A DNA stretch of 9,574 nt from Verrucomicrobiales bacterium (GTDB taxonomy: Bacteria > Verrucomicrobiota > Verrucomicrobiia > Verrucomicrobiales > SLCJ01): the NCBI GenBank assembly GCA_007125835.1, contig SLCJ01000158.1, forward strand, positions 1-9,574. The letters are read 5' to 3'. Shown in pieces: positions 1 through 6,216 of this stretch. A model generated the notes under the pieces. The model was given only the letters and a program-made list of their open reading frames with translations, was not told where the DNA came from and did no database searches. The stretch's first letter is position 1. Each line of letters opens with the position of its first letter. A program made the translations under genes and the position numbers.

Positions 1-689
1 GCACTCTCCATCGGTACGGTGCGTCCGTTGGAGCGCAGGATCATAAATCCGTGACTCAGATACTGCTGCCCCTGTGTGGCATCGAGTCCGGAGGCCGTGG
101 GTTCGCCAGTGCCTACCAACATCACCGGGTTGCCTGCGGCGGCACCACCACCAAGGATGGGCTGCCCCTGCGGATTGAAGACGAGGCCAATCCAACGCGA
201 CGCGTCGTTGAATGAAACCAGCGGCGAGGCCGGAGGGAAAGGCGAGAATGAGGAGCCGTCGGGGTCGAAGGTCTCACTGTGCGAATGCTGCAAGTAGTAG
301 TAGGCACCACTGTCCAGGCGCAGCGGATTGCCCACCGCCTGCCACGTATCGCCGGTCCCGTCGTCGTTAGTGTCCGCACGCTCGACCAAAACCACCAGTC
401 GAAGATGCGAATCCCGCAACGTCGCCGAGCCCTCCGCATCCAAGTGATTGGCCACCAACACCGCCGTTTCCACGCCACGCGACTGCGCGCGGGTTTGCGC
501 CGCATCCACCATCATCTGCAAATCGCGCGACGCCGTACGCACGGTGGTCGACACATCCGTGCCGCCGATCATCGAGCCAGCCACGGCCAGCAGGATGGCC
601 ATTATGGCCACCACCACCAGGATTTCAACCAAGGTAAAGCCCCGGTCGCGGCCCCGGCGGCGGACATCAATTTGCGGAGTGGTTTGCAT
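1..689 (-). CDS. Prepilin-like protein, GspH/FimT type (C-terminus cut by window edge)
   Basis: Reading the minus strand from ATG at 689 gives 229 codons open to the window edge. The N-terminus has a basic leader followed by a type III (prepilin) signal, RGFTLVEILVV, with the expected cleavage after Gly17, Phe18 as first mature residue and Glu22 at mature position 5. A hydrophobic helix of about 20 residues follows (19-40). The rest is a soluble globular region with an F-N-P-x-G motif near residues 171-175, as in GspH/FimT minor pseudopilins. Such proteins are cut and methylated by a PilD-type peptidase and join type II secretion or type IV pilus-like fibres. Verrucomicrobia carry many such genes in cassettes (Verru_Chthon types), so membership of one is possible but unproven. 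There is no Shine-Dalgarno sequence just before the ATG; an ideal one lies further upstream at 747-752. The family call is firm; the specific subfamily is not. Confidence 0.9.
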   Translation of the reverse strand, partial: MQTTPQIDVRRRGRDRGFTLVEILVVVAIMAILLAVAGSMIGGTDVSTTVRTASRDLQMMVDAAQTRAQSRGVETAVLVANHLDAEGSATLRDSHLRLVVLVERADTNDDGTGDTWQAVGNPLRLDSGAYYYLQHSHSETFDPDGSSFSPFPPASPLVSFNDASRWIGLVFNPQGQPILGGGAAAGNPVMLVGTGEPTASGLDATQGQQYLSHGFMILRSNGRTVPMES

Positions 690-778
690 GGCTTGTAAAA
701 TTGAGCGGTTTCGGCGAAAAACAAGTGTCGAATCAATCTTGCGACCACCTCCGGCACATTGTTTTCTGATTCACATTG

Positions 779-807
779 TATATACCACAAATTCCTGCGG
801 CTTGTAA
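779..807 (-). promoter_or_regulatory. Candidate promoter for the prepilin-like gene
   Basis: On the minus strand an extended -10 element TGGTATATA (787 down to 779) lies 17 bases after a weak -35-like TTACAA (807-802). Transcription would start near 772, giving an 83-base leader before the ATG at 689. The -10 is good (5 of 6, with the TG extension); the -35 matches only 3 of 6. Found by eye only. Confidence 0.35.
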
Positions 808-867
808 AGCATGAATTTCGGCAATCTTGATTTTTTTCACGAGGCGCGAAAATTTTCACAATTTTGG

Positions 868-897
868 TTGGCACTGCGGGCAAAATGTGTCTACACT
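868..897 (+). promoter_or_regulatory. Candidate promoter for the TIGR04073-family gene
   Basis: TTGGCA (868-873, 5 of 6 matches to the sigma-70 -35) is followed after 18 bases by TACACT (892-897, 4 of 6 to the -10). A start 7 to 8 bases downstream would fall on or next to the ATG at 905, implying a leaderless or nearly leaderless message. The lack of a well-placed Shine-Dalgarno sequence before that ATG agrees with this. Visual match only. Confidence 0.35.
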
Positions 898-904
898 GGG
901 ACTT

Positions 905-1318
905 ATGACCAAGACAATTCTCACCGCAGCTTTGGCGCTGGGCCTTTCCGGCCTCGCGTTCGCCGACATCCAGAACCCTCCCATGGATCGCCAGACTCCG
1001 GTGACCAAGCTGGGGCGCGGTCTGGGTAACATCGCATTCGGCGTGACCGAAATTCCTTCGAGCATCGCCCGCGAGCAGCGCGCCAACGGCACAAACGCAG
1101 CATGGAGCACTGGTCTCGCCAATGGCGCATGGCGCACCGTCAAGCGTGTTGGCTACGGGGCTTTTGAAGTCGTGACCTTCCCCGTGCCCACTTACAAAGG
1201 GACCTACCGCCAGCCCTACACCCGCGGCGAGCTTTACCCCACTTCCGGATTGACCGAGCATTCGCCGGAAATGGGATTCCGCACCGGAACCACCTACTCC
1301 CGCCAACACCGCGACTGA
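905..1318 (+). CDS. Exosortase system-associated secreted protein, TIGR04073 family
   Basis: This encodes 137 residues. The ATG at 905 is chosen because it places a clean signal peptide at the N-terminus (MTKTILTAALALGLSGLAFA, cleavage before Asp21), which a longer upstream reading would spoil. The mature part carries the pattern I recognise from the TIGR04073 family: a KLGRGLGNIAFG block, then EIP, a Gly-rich stretch leading to a VKRVGYGAFEVVTFP block, and a proline/tyrosine-rich end. The family is named for co-occurrence with exosortase/PEP-CTERM systems in Verrucomicrobia and relatives; its biochemical role is unknown. The product should be periplasmic or surface-associated. It is a single-gene unit: divergent from the prepilin-like gene, with an intrinsic terminator 20 bases after the stop. 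The PEP-CTERM protein near 3757-4035 fits the system the family name implies. Confidence 0.9.
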   Translation: MTKTILTAALALGLSGLAFADIQNPPMDRQTPVTKLGRGLGNIAFGVTEIPSSIAREQRANGTNAAWSTGLANGAWRTVKRVGYGAFEVVTFPVPTYKGTYRQPYTRGELYPTSGLTEHSPEMGFRTGTTYSRQHRD

Positions 1319-1337
1319 TTTGACCAGCTTCGGTCGG

Positions 1338-1368
1338 AACGCCCGCCCAGACGGCGGGCGTTTTTTTT
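1338..1368 (+). terminator. Intrinsic terminator after the TIGR04073-family gene
   Basis: A perfect 8-bp GC-rich stem (CGCCCGCC at 1340-1347 with GGCGGGCG at 1353-1360) has a 5-base loop and is followed directly by eight T residues (1361-1368). The A residues at 1338-1339 can pair with the first two T residues. It sits 20 bases past the stop codon at 1318, so it should end that message. Confidence 0.92.
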
Positions 1369-1469
1369 CCACCCTGCCGAATCGAACCGGACCCCACAAA
1401 CCCAATCGCGCGCAGCGACAACAGCCGCCGCCACTCCAACCAACCTGCGGCTCCGACCGCCGAAATCCC

Positions 1470-2384
1470 ATGAAAACCATATACGCACTTCTTGCCGCCG
1501 GCGCGATCGCCGGGGCCGCCACTCTCGAGCCCGGTGCCGAGGTCACCCCTGATGCCATCGCCGCCGCCACCTTCCTCCAAGGCGAAGCCATCACCGAATG
1601 GGAGGAGGATAAGTTATACCTGCTCGAATGCTGGGCTTCCTGGTGCGGCCCCTGTGTGGCGCTCATCCCCAAAATCAATGATTGGCACGCAAAATACTAC
1701 GACCAAGGGCTCCGCGTCATCGGCATGAACGTGTGGGAAGACGATCAGGAATCGGTCAAGGCCTTCATTACCGAGAAAGGTGATGGAATGGCATTCCCCA
1801 CCGCCTTCGTAGGCCGTGGGGGGACGTTTGAAGAGGCATGGCTGGAGCCCGCCGGTGTGATGGGAATCCCGCACGCTTTCTTTGTGCGCAATGGCAAACT
1901 GCTTTTCAGCGGGCATCCGGCAACGGTCTCCGAGGCCCAACTCGAAGGAATGCTTGCGGGCGGCGAAGAACTGGAATCCGCAGTCGAGGGCCTCAATGCC
2001 GCCCAGGCCGCCCAAGCCGCCCAAATGGCGGAAAGGCAGCAGGAAATGGAGGCCCAAATGGAACGCCTCGGGCCCTTCATCCAGCAACTCGAGACCTTGA
2101 TGGAGAACGAGGATCACGACGGTGCGCTGGCCCTCACCCGCACGACACTCGCAGAGAACGAGAATCTCACCGCCGACGATAAAGCGCAGCTGCAATTCGT
2201 GACGGTCATGATCCAAGCGGAGCGAGGCGATTTCGACGCCTCTTTCGAAGCCCTGGATCAACTGATCGCCGACCACCCCGATTCGGATATGGCTCAACAG
2301 CAGGCCCTGATCCGCCAGTTTATCGAGGAGATGAAAGCAGAGCAGGGCGACGGCGAAGACGCCACCACGGACGAAACGCCCTAA
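1470..2384 (+). CDS. Secreted thioredoxin-fold protein (TlpA/ResA-like) with helical C-terminal tail
   Basis: This encodes 304 residues from the ATG at 1470. That start gives a signal peptide (MKTIYALLAAGAIAGAA); longer in-frame readings run into the upstream terminator. The thioredoxin domain spans about 25-165. It has the active site WCGPC (Cys59, Cys62), an extra cysteine at 54, and the cis-proline motif GIP at 132-134 followed by a core strand and Gly-Lys turn. Such proteins are thiol-disulfide oxidoreductases of the periplasm. Residues about 170-295 are a second region: an Ala/Gln/Glu/Met-rich helix with three Ala-Ala-Gln repeats, then helical pairs resembling tetratricopeptide hairpins. 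Typical TlpA/ResA proteins are 140-200 residues and lack this part. No Shine-Dalgarno or clear promoter is seen; the 100 bases before it are rich in C and A. Its redox partner is not identifiable here. Confidence 0.88.
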   Translation: MKTIYALLAAGAIAGAATLEPGAEVTPDAIAAATFLQGEAITEWEEDKLYLLECWASWCGPCVALIPKINDWHAKYYDQGLRVIGMNVWEDDQESVKAFITEKGDGMAFPTAFVGRGGTFEEAWLEPAGVMGIPHAFFVRNGKLLFSGHPATVSEAQLEGMLAGGEELESAVEGLNAAQAAQAAQMAERQQEMEAQMERLGPFIQQLETLMENEDHDGALALTRTTLAENENLTADDKAQLQFVTVMIQAERGDFDASFEALDQLIADHPDSDMAQQQALIRQFIEEMKAEQGDGEDATTDETP

Positions 2385-2406
2385 CGCGAATTATTTCCTA
2401 CTGAAA

Positions 2407-2429
2407 GAGGCGGGCGAGCTGCCCGCCTC
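2407..2429. other. GC-rich hairpin without T tract
   Basis: A perfect 9-bp inverted repeat (GAGGCGGGC at 2407-2415, GCCCGCCTC at 2421-2429) with a 5-base loop lies 22 bases after the stop codon of the thioredoxin-fold gene. It has no T run on either strand. It is probably a 3'-end stabilising or pausing hairpin ahead of the true terminator at 2435-2469. Confidence 0.45.
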
Positions 2430-2434
2430 CCGCC

Positions 2435-2469
2435 AACCACCCCGCCCCACCGGGCCGGGTGGTTTTTTT
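2435..2469 (+). terminator. Intrinsic terminator after the thioredoxin-fold gene
   Basis: An 8-bp stem (AACCACCC at 2435-2442 with GGGTGGTT at 2457-2464) continues past a C-C mismatch into an inner 4-bp stem (GCCC at 2444-2447 with GGGC at 2452-2455) and a 4-base loop. Seven T residues run from 2463 to 2469. It separates the thioredoxin-fold gene from bioB, which therefore needs its own promoter. Confidence 0.9.
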
Positions 2470-2583
2470 CACCTCCATGCCCGGACCACCAGACCATGGC
2501 ATGCGGCATTTCCGCGCGAAAAATCGGAAGAAAAGCGGCATGATCGCGCTTGCCTCAAGCAAATTCCGGGCTATCCCTACGCC

Positions 2584-3636
2584 ATGAAATACGCCGAGCT
2601 GAACAACCTTTACCAGCTTCCCTTTTTCGATCTGCTCCAGAAAGCGCGCCAGGTCCACGAGCAACACTGGCCGAAACGCGAAATCCAGCTCTGCACCCTG
2701 CTGTCGATCAAAACAGGCGGCTGCTCTGAGGACTGCTCCTACTGCGCCCAGTCGGCACGTTACAAAACAGAGGTGGAAAGGGAATCGCTGATGGGCCGTG
2801 AGGCCGTGCTGGTCCGCGCCCGCATGGCTAAGGAAAACGGCTCGACCCGGTTCTGCATGGGCGCGGCCTGGAAAGGGGTGCGCGGTGGCACCGAGAAATT
2901 CGAGCGCGTCCTCGAAATTGTCCGCGATGTCGCCGCGCTCGACATGGAAGTTTGCGTCACTCTCGGGGAGCTGGGTGCCAATGAGGCGGCGGCACTCCGC
3001 GAGGCGGGGGTCACCGCCTACAACCACAACATCGACACCTCTCCGGAACACTACCCCAACATCGTCACCAGCCACACCTTCGAAGACCGCTTGCGCACCA
3101 TCCGGCACGCCCAGGACGCCGGCATGTCCGTCTGCTGCGGCGGTATTCTCGGACTCGGCGAATCCCTCCAAGACCGCCTGCGCATGCTCGAAGTGCTCGC
3201 CAGCTTCAACCCGCCGCCCGAATCCGTGCCGATCAACGCTCTGATGCCCATGAAGGGCACTCCCCTCGCAGACAACCCGCCGGTGGACATCTTCGACCTC
3301 GCGCGCATGATCGCACTGTCCCGCATCGCCATCCCGAAAGCAAAGGTCCGCCTTTCCGCCGGCCGCACCCACCTCTCCCGCGAAGGCCAGGCCCTGTGCT
3401 TCTTCGCCGGTGCCAACTCCATCTTCTACGGCGAGAAACTACTCACCGCCGACAACCCGCAATGCCGACAGGACCTCGAACTCATCCGCAGCCTCGGCCT
3501 CTCCCCCCAAGCCCCCGACCCCTCTCTGATGCCGCCTCCCATGGATAGCTCTCGCCAGTCCTCCCCGGCACCCGATGTGGCCTGTGGGCACGGTCACGCC
3601 TGTAAGACCTCACGCGCCGAAACCGCCCTGACCTGA
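2584..3636 (+). CDS. bioB: Biotin synthase BioB
   Basis: This encodes 350 residues, close to the 346 of E. coli BioB. The enzyme is a radical-SAM sulfur insertase that turns dethiobiotin into biotin, the last step of biotin synthesis, in the cytoplasm. The radical-SAM cluster motif is CSEDCSYC (Cys47, Cys51, Cys54), preceded by KTGGC. Ligands expected for the auxiliary [2Fe-2S] cluster are present: Cys91 in RFCMGAAW, Cys124 in VCVTLG, Cys184 in SVCCGG and Arg256 in VRLSAGR. The YNHNIDT and NALMPMKGTP motifs are also typical. The last 40 residues are divergent and end with a Cys/His cluster, CGHGHAC, that is not part of the catalytic fold. No other bio gene is next to it. The ATG at 2584 starts the conserved N-terminal region and has no Shine-Dalgarno. 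A clear promoter was not found between the upstream terminator and the start. Confidence 0.97.
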   Translation: MKYAELNNLYQLPFFDLLQKARQVHEQHWPKREIQLCTLLSIKTGGCSEDCSYCAQSARYKTEVERESLMGREAVLVRARMAKENGSTRFCMGAAWKGVRGGTEKFERVLEIVRDVAALDMEVCVTLGELGANEAAALREAGVTAYNHNIDTSPEHYPNIVTSHTFEDRLRTIRHAQDAGMSVCCGGILGLGESLQDRLRMLEVLASFNPPPESVPINALMPMKGTPLADNPPVDIFDLARMIALSRIAIPKAKVRLSAGRTHLSREGQALCFFAGANSIFYGEKLLTADNPQCRQDLELIRSLGLSPQAPDPSLMPPPMDSSRQSSPAPDVACGHGHACKTSRAETALT

Positions 3637-3711
3637 TCTCCCTCTCCTCTCTGGCCAGCTCCCCACGCCTGTTTGATTTCGGTTTGCCGCCGAAAAAGCA
3701 TCACTTTATTC

Positions 3712-3740
3712 TTTACGAATCGCCGAATTTCCGAGATAAT
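3712..3740 (+). promoter_or_regulatory. Candidate sigma-70 promoter for the PEP-CTERM mini-protein
   Basis: TTTACG (3712-3717, 4 of 6) and GATAAT (3735-3740, 5 of 6) are separated by exactly 17 bases in an AT-rich patch after bioB. Transcription would begin near 3747, about 10 bases before the furthest upstream GTG at 3757. No T-tailed terminator was seen between bioB and this site, so read-through is also possible. Confidence 0.45.
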
Positions 3741-3756
3741 GGCGGTGTAGCGATTT

Positions 3757-4035
3757 GTGGCAGGAGAAAGGTTCTCACACCCCTTCCCCCTTCCCTCGAC
3801 TTTATCTCGACTTTCCGTGCTCGTGTTCTCTTTTCGATCAGCTTTGCCAGCCTTGCTTGTGTGCCTGCTGTTGTGCCTTCCCGGTCTTGCTTTTTCCGGT
3901 GACGCAGGCGCCGCTCCGGCCACCGCCGAGACTACGTTCAAGGTGTTTAGCATCCCCGAACCGGAAATTTTCGCGATCATAGCCTGGTCCGCCATTGTCA
4001 TCCTCTTCCGTGGACGCATCCGCAGGAATCGCTGA
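3757..4035 (+). CDS. Very small PEP-CTERM sorting-signal protein
   Basis: From the furthest GTG (3757) this encodes 92 residues. The C-terminus is a textbook PEP-CTERM signal: Ile-Pro-Glu-Pro (66-69), a hydrophobic helix IFAIIAWSAIVILF (71-84), then a basic tail RGRIRRNR. The N-terminal part is a signal peptide whose hydrophobic core (about 29-46) ends in LAFS before Gly48. Only about 19 residues lie between the expected cleavage and the PEP motif. PEP-CTERM proteins are exported, cut by an exosortase and usually sent to the surface or matrix. The start is uncertain: no ATG exists in frame, and GTG at 3817 or 3823 would give a more usual 22-24-residue signal peptide and a 72- or 70-residue product. 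No exosortase gene is in the window. It could also be the remnant of a longer PEP-CTERM gene, but the frame is intact and has its own candidate promoter. Confidence 0.75.
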   Translation: MAGERFSHPFPLPSTLSRLSVLVFSFRSALPALLVCLLLCLPGLAFSGDAGAAPATAETTFKVFSIPEPEIFAIIAWSAIVILFRGRIRRNR

Positions 4036-4098
4036 AAAGAAGCCACCGATGTTGCCGTCCGTTTGGGTCTGGTTCAAAGCACAAGGAAAGGAAGCCGC

Positions 4099-4129
4099 TT
4101 GACAAAGGGCTTGGAAAGGGTCTTCCTAT
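4099..4129 (+). promoter_or_regulatory. Candidate promoter of the cysteine-rich protein and transport genes
   Basis: A perfect -35 hexamer TTGACA (4099-4104) lies just upstream of the TTG start at 4136. The best -10, TCCTAT (4124-4129), matches only 3 of 6 and sits at a long 19-base spacing. Such spacing is known from MerR-family-controlled promoters, but no such regulator gene is in view. It may drive the whole run of genes to the right edge. Confidence 0.3.
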
Positions 4130-4135
4130 GCTCCG

Positions 4136-4513
4136 TTGAAGATCAGATCTCCATTTTCAGCCGCAGGCTCCGGCGCGATCATCGCCGCGCTGCTGGTTTT
4201 GCTTCTCACTCTTGCCAATGTCTCATTCGCCGCGTGCATTTGCGGCGATGTGGAGTCCCTGTCCTGCTGTCATGAATCCGGAAATCCATGCGCCGAAAAG
4301 GAATGCTTTCTGATCTCGTCCCTCGATCTCGGGCCCTTTGTCAGCGACGACGAGTCGTCCGATTCCGCGACCTGTCACGCCGTTTCCACACTGCCGACGG
4401 CTGGCATTGATCCACGACGGGCTGGACACCCCTTCGTGTCGCCCGCCACCGCCACCCCGCTGCCTCGGGGCGTCGGCCATTGGTTTGCGAGAGTTCAGGT
4501 CTGGCGGATTTGA
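4136..4513 (+). CDS. Small secreted cysteine-rich protein of unknown function
   Basis: This encodes 125 residues from a TTG start. The reading frame opens only at 4103 and holds no ATG, and TTG at 4136 gives a model signal peptide: MKIRSPFS, a hydrophobic core at about 13-29, cleavage near Ala32 (VSFA before ACICGD). The mature protein has seven cysteines (34, 36, 44, 45, 52, 57, 80), six within 24 residues in a C-x-C-x7-C-C-H-x6-C-x4-C arrangement, and two histidines beside cysteines (46, 81). This looks like a disulfide-knotted or metal-binding periplasmic protein. The last 35 residues are Pro/Ala-rich with no visible domain. It lies 182 bases before the adaptor gene on the same strand, so a shared job with the exporter is plausible. 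I do not recognise the family. The unusual start and lack of a known domain lower confidence. Confidence 0.6.
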   Translation: MKIRSPFSAAGSGAIIAALLVLLLTLANVSFAACICGDVESLSCCHESGNPCAEKECFLISSLDLGPFVSDDESSDSATCHAVSTLPTAGIDPRRAGHPFVSPATATPLPRGVGHWFARVQVWRI

Positions 4514-4541
4514 GAACCGCCAAGGGACGATGATGCAGTCC

Positions 4542-4566
4542 GTGCGGGATCGACAAGGTTCCGCAC
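4542..4566. other. Weak hairpin in the gap before the adaptor gene
   Basis: GTGCGGGA (4542-4549) can pair with TTCCGCAC (4559-4566) over 8 bp with one G-T wobble and a 9-base loop. No T tract follows, so it is not an intrinsic terminator. It lies in the 182-base gap between the cysteine-rich protein and the adaptor gene, and could lower or protect expression at that junction. Nothing else was recognised in 4514-4695, which is C-rich. Confidence 0.3.
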
Positions 4567-4695
4567 CCCGGCACACCCGGTCTGCTCATCTCCAGCAATC
4601 TTTTCCCGCCCGGCGGCAATTTGCCCTCGCGGCATGTCCGTGCTGTCCACCTGCCGCCCGTGTGTGCCCCCCACCCCCTTTCGCCACCCGCTCCC

Positions 4696-6210
4696 ATGTC
4701 ATCCGGCGATCTTTTTTCCAAACCCGATTCCCAACCCGACCCGGAAAGCCTTGCCGCAATGCCGACTCCTCGACGCAGGCACCCCCCCCTGTGGCTGATC
4801 CCCATCGGATTGGCCGTCGCCCTCGCGCTGCTCTTTCTCCACAGTGCCGAAAGCACCGGAGCCATCGGCGCGATGAAACTGCCCGCAACCCGGACCATCG
4901 CATGGCGCGCAGGCGACACCCAGCCAGCGCCTCATGGGCCAACCGCCGACTCGAATCCTCAAAACAGCCAGCCCGATGCCATCGACCCGGCATCTCTGCC
5001 GGTGCGGTTCCAAGCCACCGGATGGGTGGAGCCGGATCCCTGGGAAATTCGAGTAACCGCCCTCGCCGCCGGCGTGATCGACGAAGTGTATTTCGATCAG
5101 GGCGATGCCGTCCAGGCGGGCCAACCGATGGCCCGCTTCATCTCCGAAGACGCCGACCTCGCACTCCAAGCCGCCGAGGCGGCGCTCAAAGGAGCCGAGG
5201 CCGCCCTCCAAGCTGCCGAAGCCGACCTCCGCGCCACCCGGTATGCCGCCACCGAAAACTTCGCCGCCGCCGCAGCAGTCCGGGCCGACCATCAAGTCGC
5301 CTTGGACGCCGCCGCACGGCTCAGGGCAAGCGGTAGCGGCGCGGTGCCCGAAGGCGACAGGGAACAGGCCCGCCTGCGCGCCGAGGCTGCCGCCGCGCGC
5401 GCCAAAGCGGCGGAGGCAGCCAGCCAGACTGCCAATGCGCGACACGACGAGGCCTCCGCCCGGCACAAAAGCGCTAAAGCCGCCCGCGAAGGCGCCCGCA
5501 CTGATGTCGCAGCGGCGACTCTGCGCGTCGAACGAATGACCGTCCACGCGCCGTTTTCCGGCACCGTGATGCGCCGCACCACCGCGCCCGGGCGCAAACA
5601 CAGCTTGGAGCGCGATGACCCGGAATCCGCCACCATCGCCATGCTCTACGACCCATCTTCCCTGCGTGCCCGCGTCGATGTGCCGCTCAACCACATCGCT
5701 TCGGTGCGCATCGGCCAGCCGACCCGGATCTCCAGCGAAGTCGACCCCGACCACACCTGGACGGGCGAAGTGATCCGCCTCGCCGGGGAGGCCGATATCC
5801 AGCGAAACACCATCGAGGTGCAAGTGCGCATCCACGACCCCGGCCCGCTGCTGCGCCCCGAAACACTCTGCCGCGTACGCTTCCTCGATGCGCCCCCGCA
5901 GACTCGGGAAAATCAACCCAACAGCAACGGCACCCCGGAGGACCACGCACCCTCCCGCCGCTCCGGCACCCTGGTCCTGGTCCCCGAACAGGCGCTGGCC
6001 GGACCGGACCGCAAACACCTGTGGATCATCAACCACAACCACAGGCTGGAATACCGCGCTGTAGTGAGCGCTCCGGGGCCGGACGGACACGCCGCCATCA
6101 CCGATGGCGTGGGAGCAGGCGAGTGGGTCGTCCTGCCCCCACACGACGAATGCCGCGAGGGCCGCCGCGCCACTCCCATACCCACATCCACCGCGACCAC
6201 CACCCCCTGA
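4696..6210 (+). CDS. Periplasmic adaptor (membrane fusion) protein, HlyD/MacA type
   Basis: This encodes 504 residues from the ATG at 4696; the next ATG, at 4759, is also possible. A cytoplasmic Pro-rich, charged segment (1-31) precedes one membrane helix (about 32-49, PLWLIPIGLAVALALLFL). Residues about 105-150 form the first half of a lipoyl-like domain (GWVEP, then GVIDEVYFDQGDAVQAGQPM). A long Ala-rich coiled-coil hairpin spans about 153-280, and the second lipoyl half follows with the motif VHAPFSGTV (283-291). A beta-barrel domain covers about 310-400, and a membrane-proximal domain follows a Pro/Asn-rich insert (400-422). Adaptors of this kind couple an inner-membrane pump to an outer-membrane channel. 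The ATPase gene starts 6 bases after its stop, which fixes its partner as the ABC transporter. The 45-residue Pro/Asp linker after the membrane helix (about 55-102) is longer than usual. No TolC gene is seen. Confidence 0.92.
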   Translation: MSSGDLFSKPDSQPDPESLAAMPTPRRRHPPLWLIPIGLAVALALLFLHSAESTGAIGAMKLPATRTIAWRAGDTQPAPHGPTADSNPQNSQPDAIDPASLPVRFQATGWVEPDPWEIRVTALAAGVIDEVYFDQGDAVQAGQPMARFISEDADLALQAAEAALKGAEAALQAAEADLRATRYAATENFAAAAAVRADHQVALDAAARLRASGSGAVPEGDREQARLRAEAAAARAKAAEAASQTANARHDEASARHKSAKAAREGARTDVAAATLRVERMTVHAPFSGTVMRRTTAPGRKHSLERDDPESATIAMLYDPSSLRARVDVPLNHIASVRIGQPTRISSEVDPDHTWTGEVIRLAGEADIQRNTIEVQVRIHDPGPLLRPETLCRVRFLDAPPQTRENQPNSNGTPEDHAPSRRSGTLVLVPEQALAGPDRKHLWIINHNHRLEYRAVVSAPGPDGHAAITDGVGAGEWVVLPPHDECREGRRATPIPTSTATTTP

Positions 6211-6216
6211 CCTCCC

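Noticed and set aside
602..1678. Minus-strand frame of 358 codons spanning the TIGR04073 gene and its terminator
   Set aside because: It crosses a clear intrinsic terminator and the divergent promoter region and overlaps three well-supported genes; only its last part was kept, as a possible leader ORF.
1998..2025. Short tandem repeat encoding Ala-Ala-Gln three times
   Set aside because: It is part of a helical linker in the coding sequence and too short to be a repeat element.
2550..2577. TTGCCT and TATCCC before bioB considered as a promoter
   Set aside because: The -10 matches at only three of six positions and spacing is 16; too weak to list as a feature.
2398..3372. Minus-strand frame of 324 codons opposite bioB
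   Set aside because: bioB is unambiguous on the plus strand, and this frame also runs across the terminator at 2435-2469.
3677..3695. Hairpin TTTCGG/CCGAAA after bioB considered as a terminator
   Set aside because: The stem is only 6 bp with a 7-base loop and no T run follows on the plus strand.
4338..5336. Plus-strand frame of 332 codons overlapping the cysteine-rich and adaptor genes
   Set aside because: Its translation is Arg/Pro/Ser-rich with no domain, and it overlaps two better-supported frames with a signal peptide and adaptor motifs.
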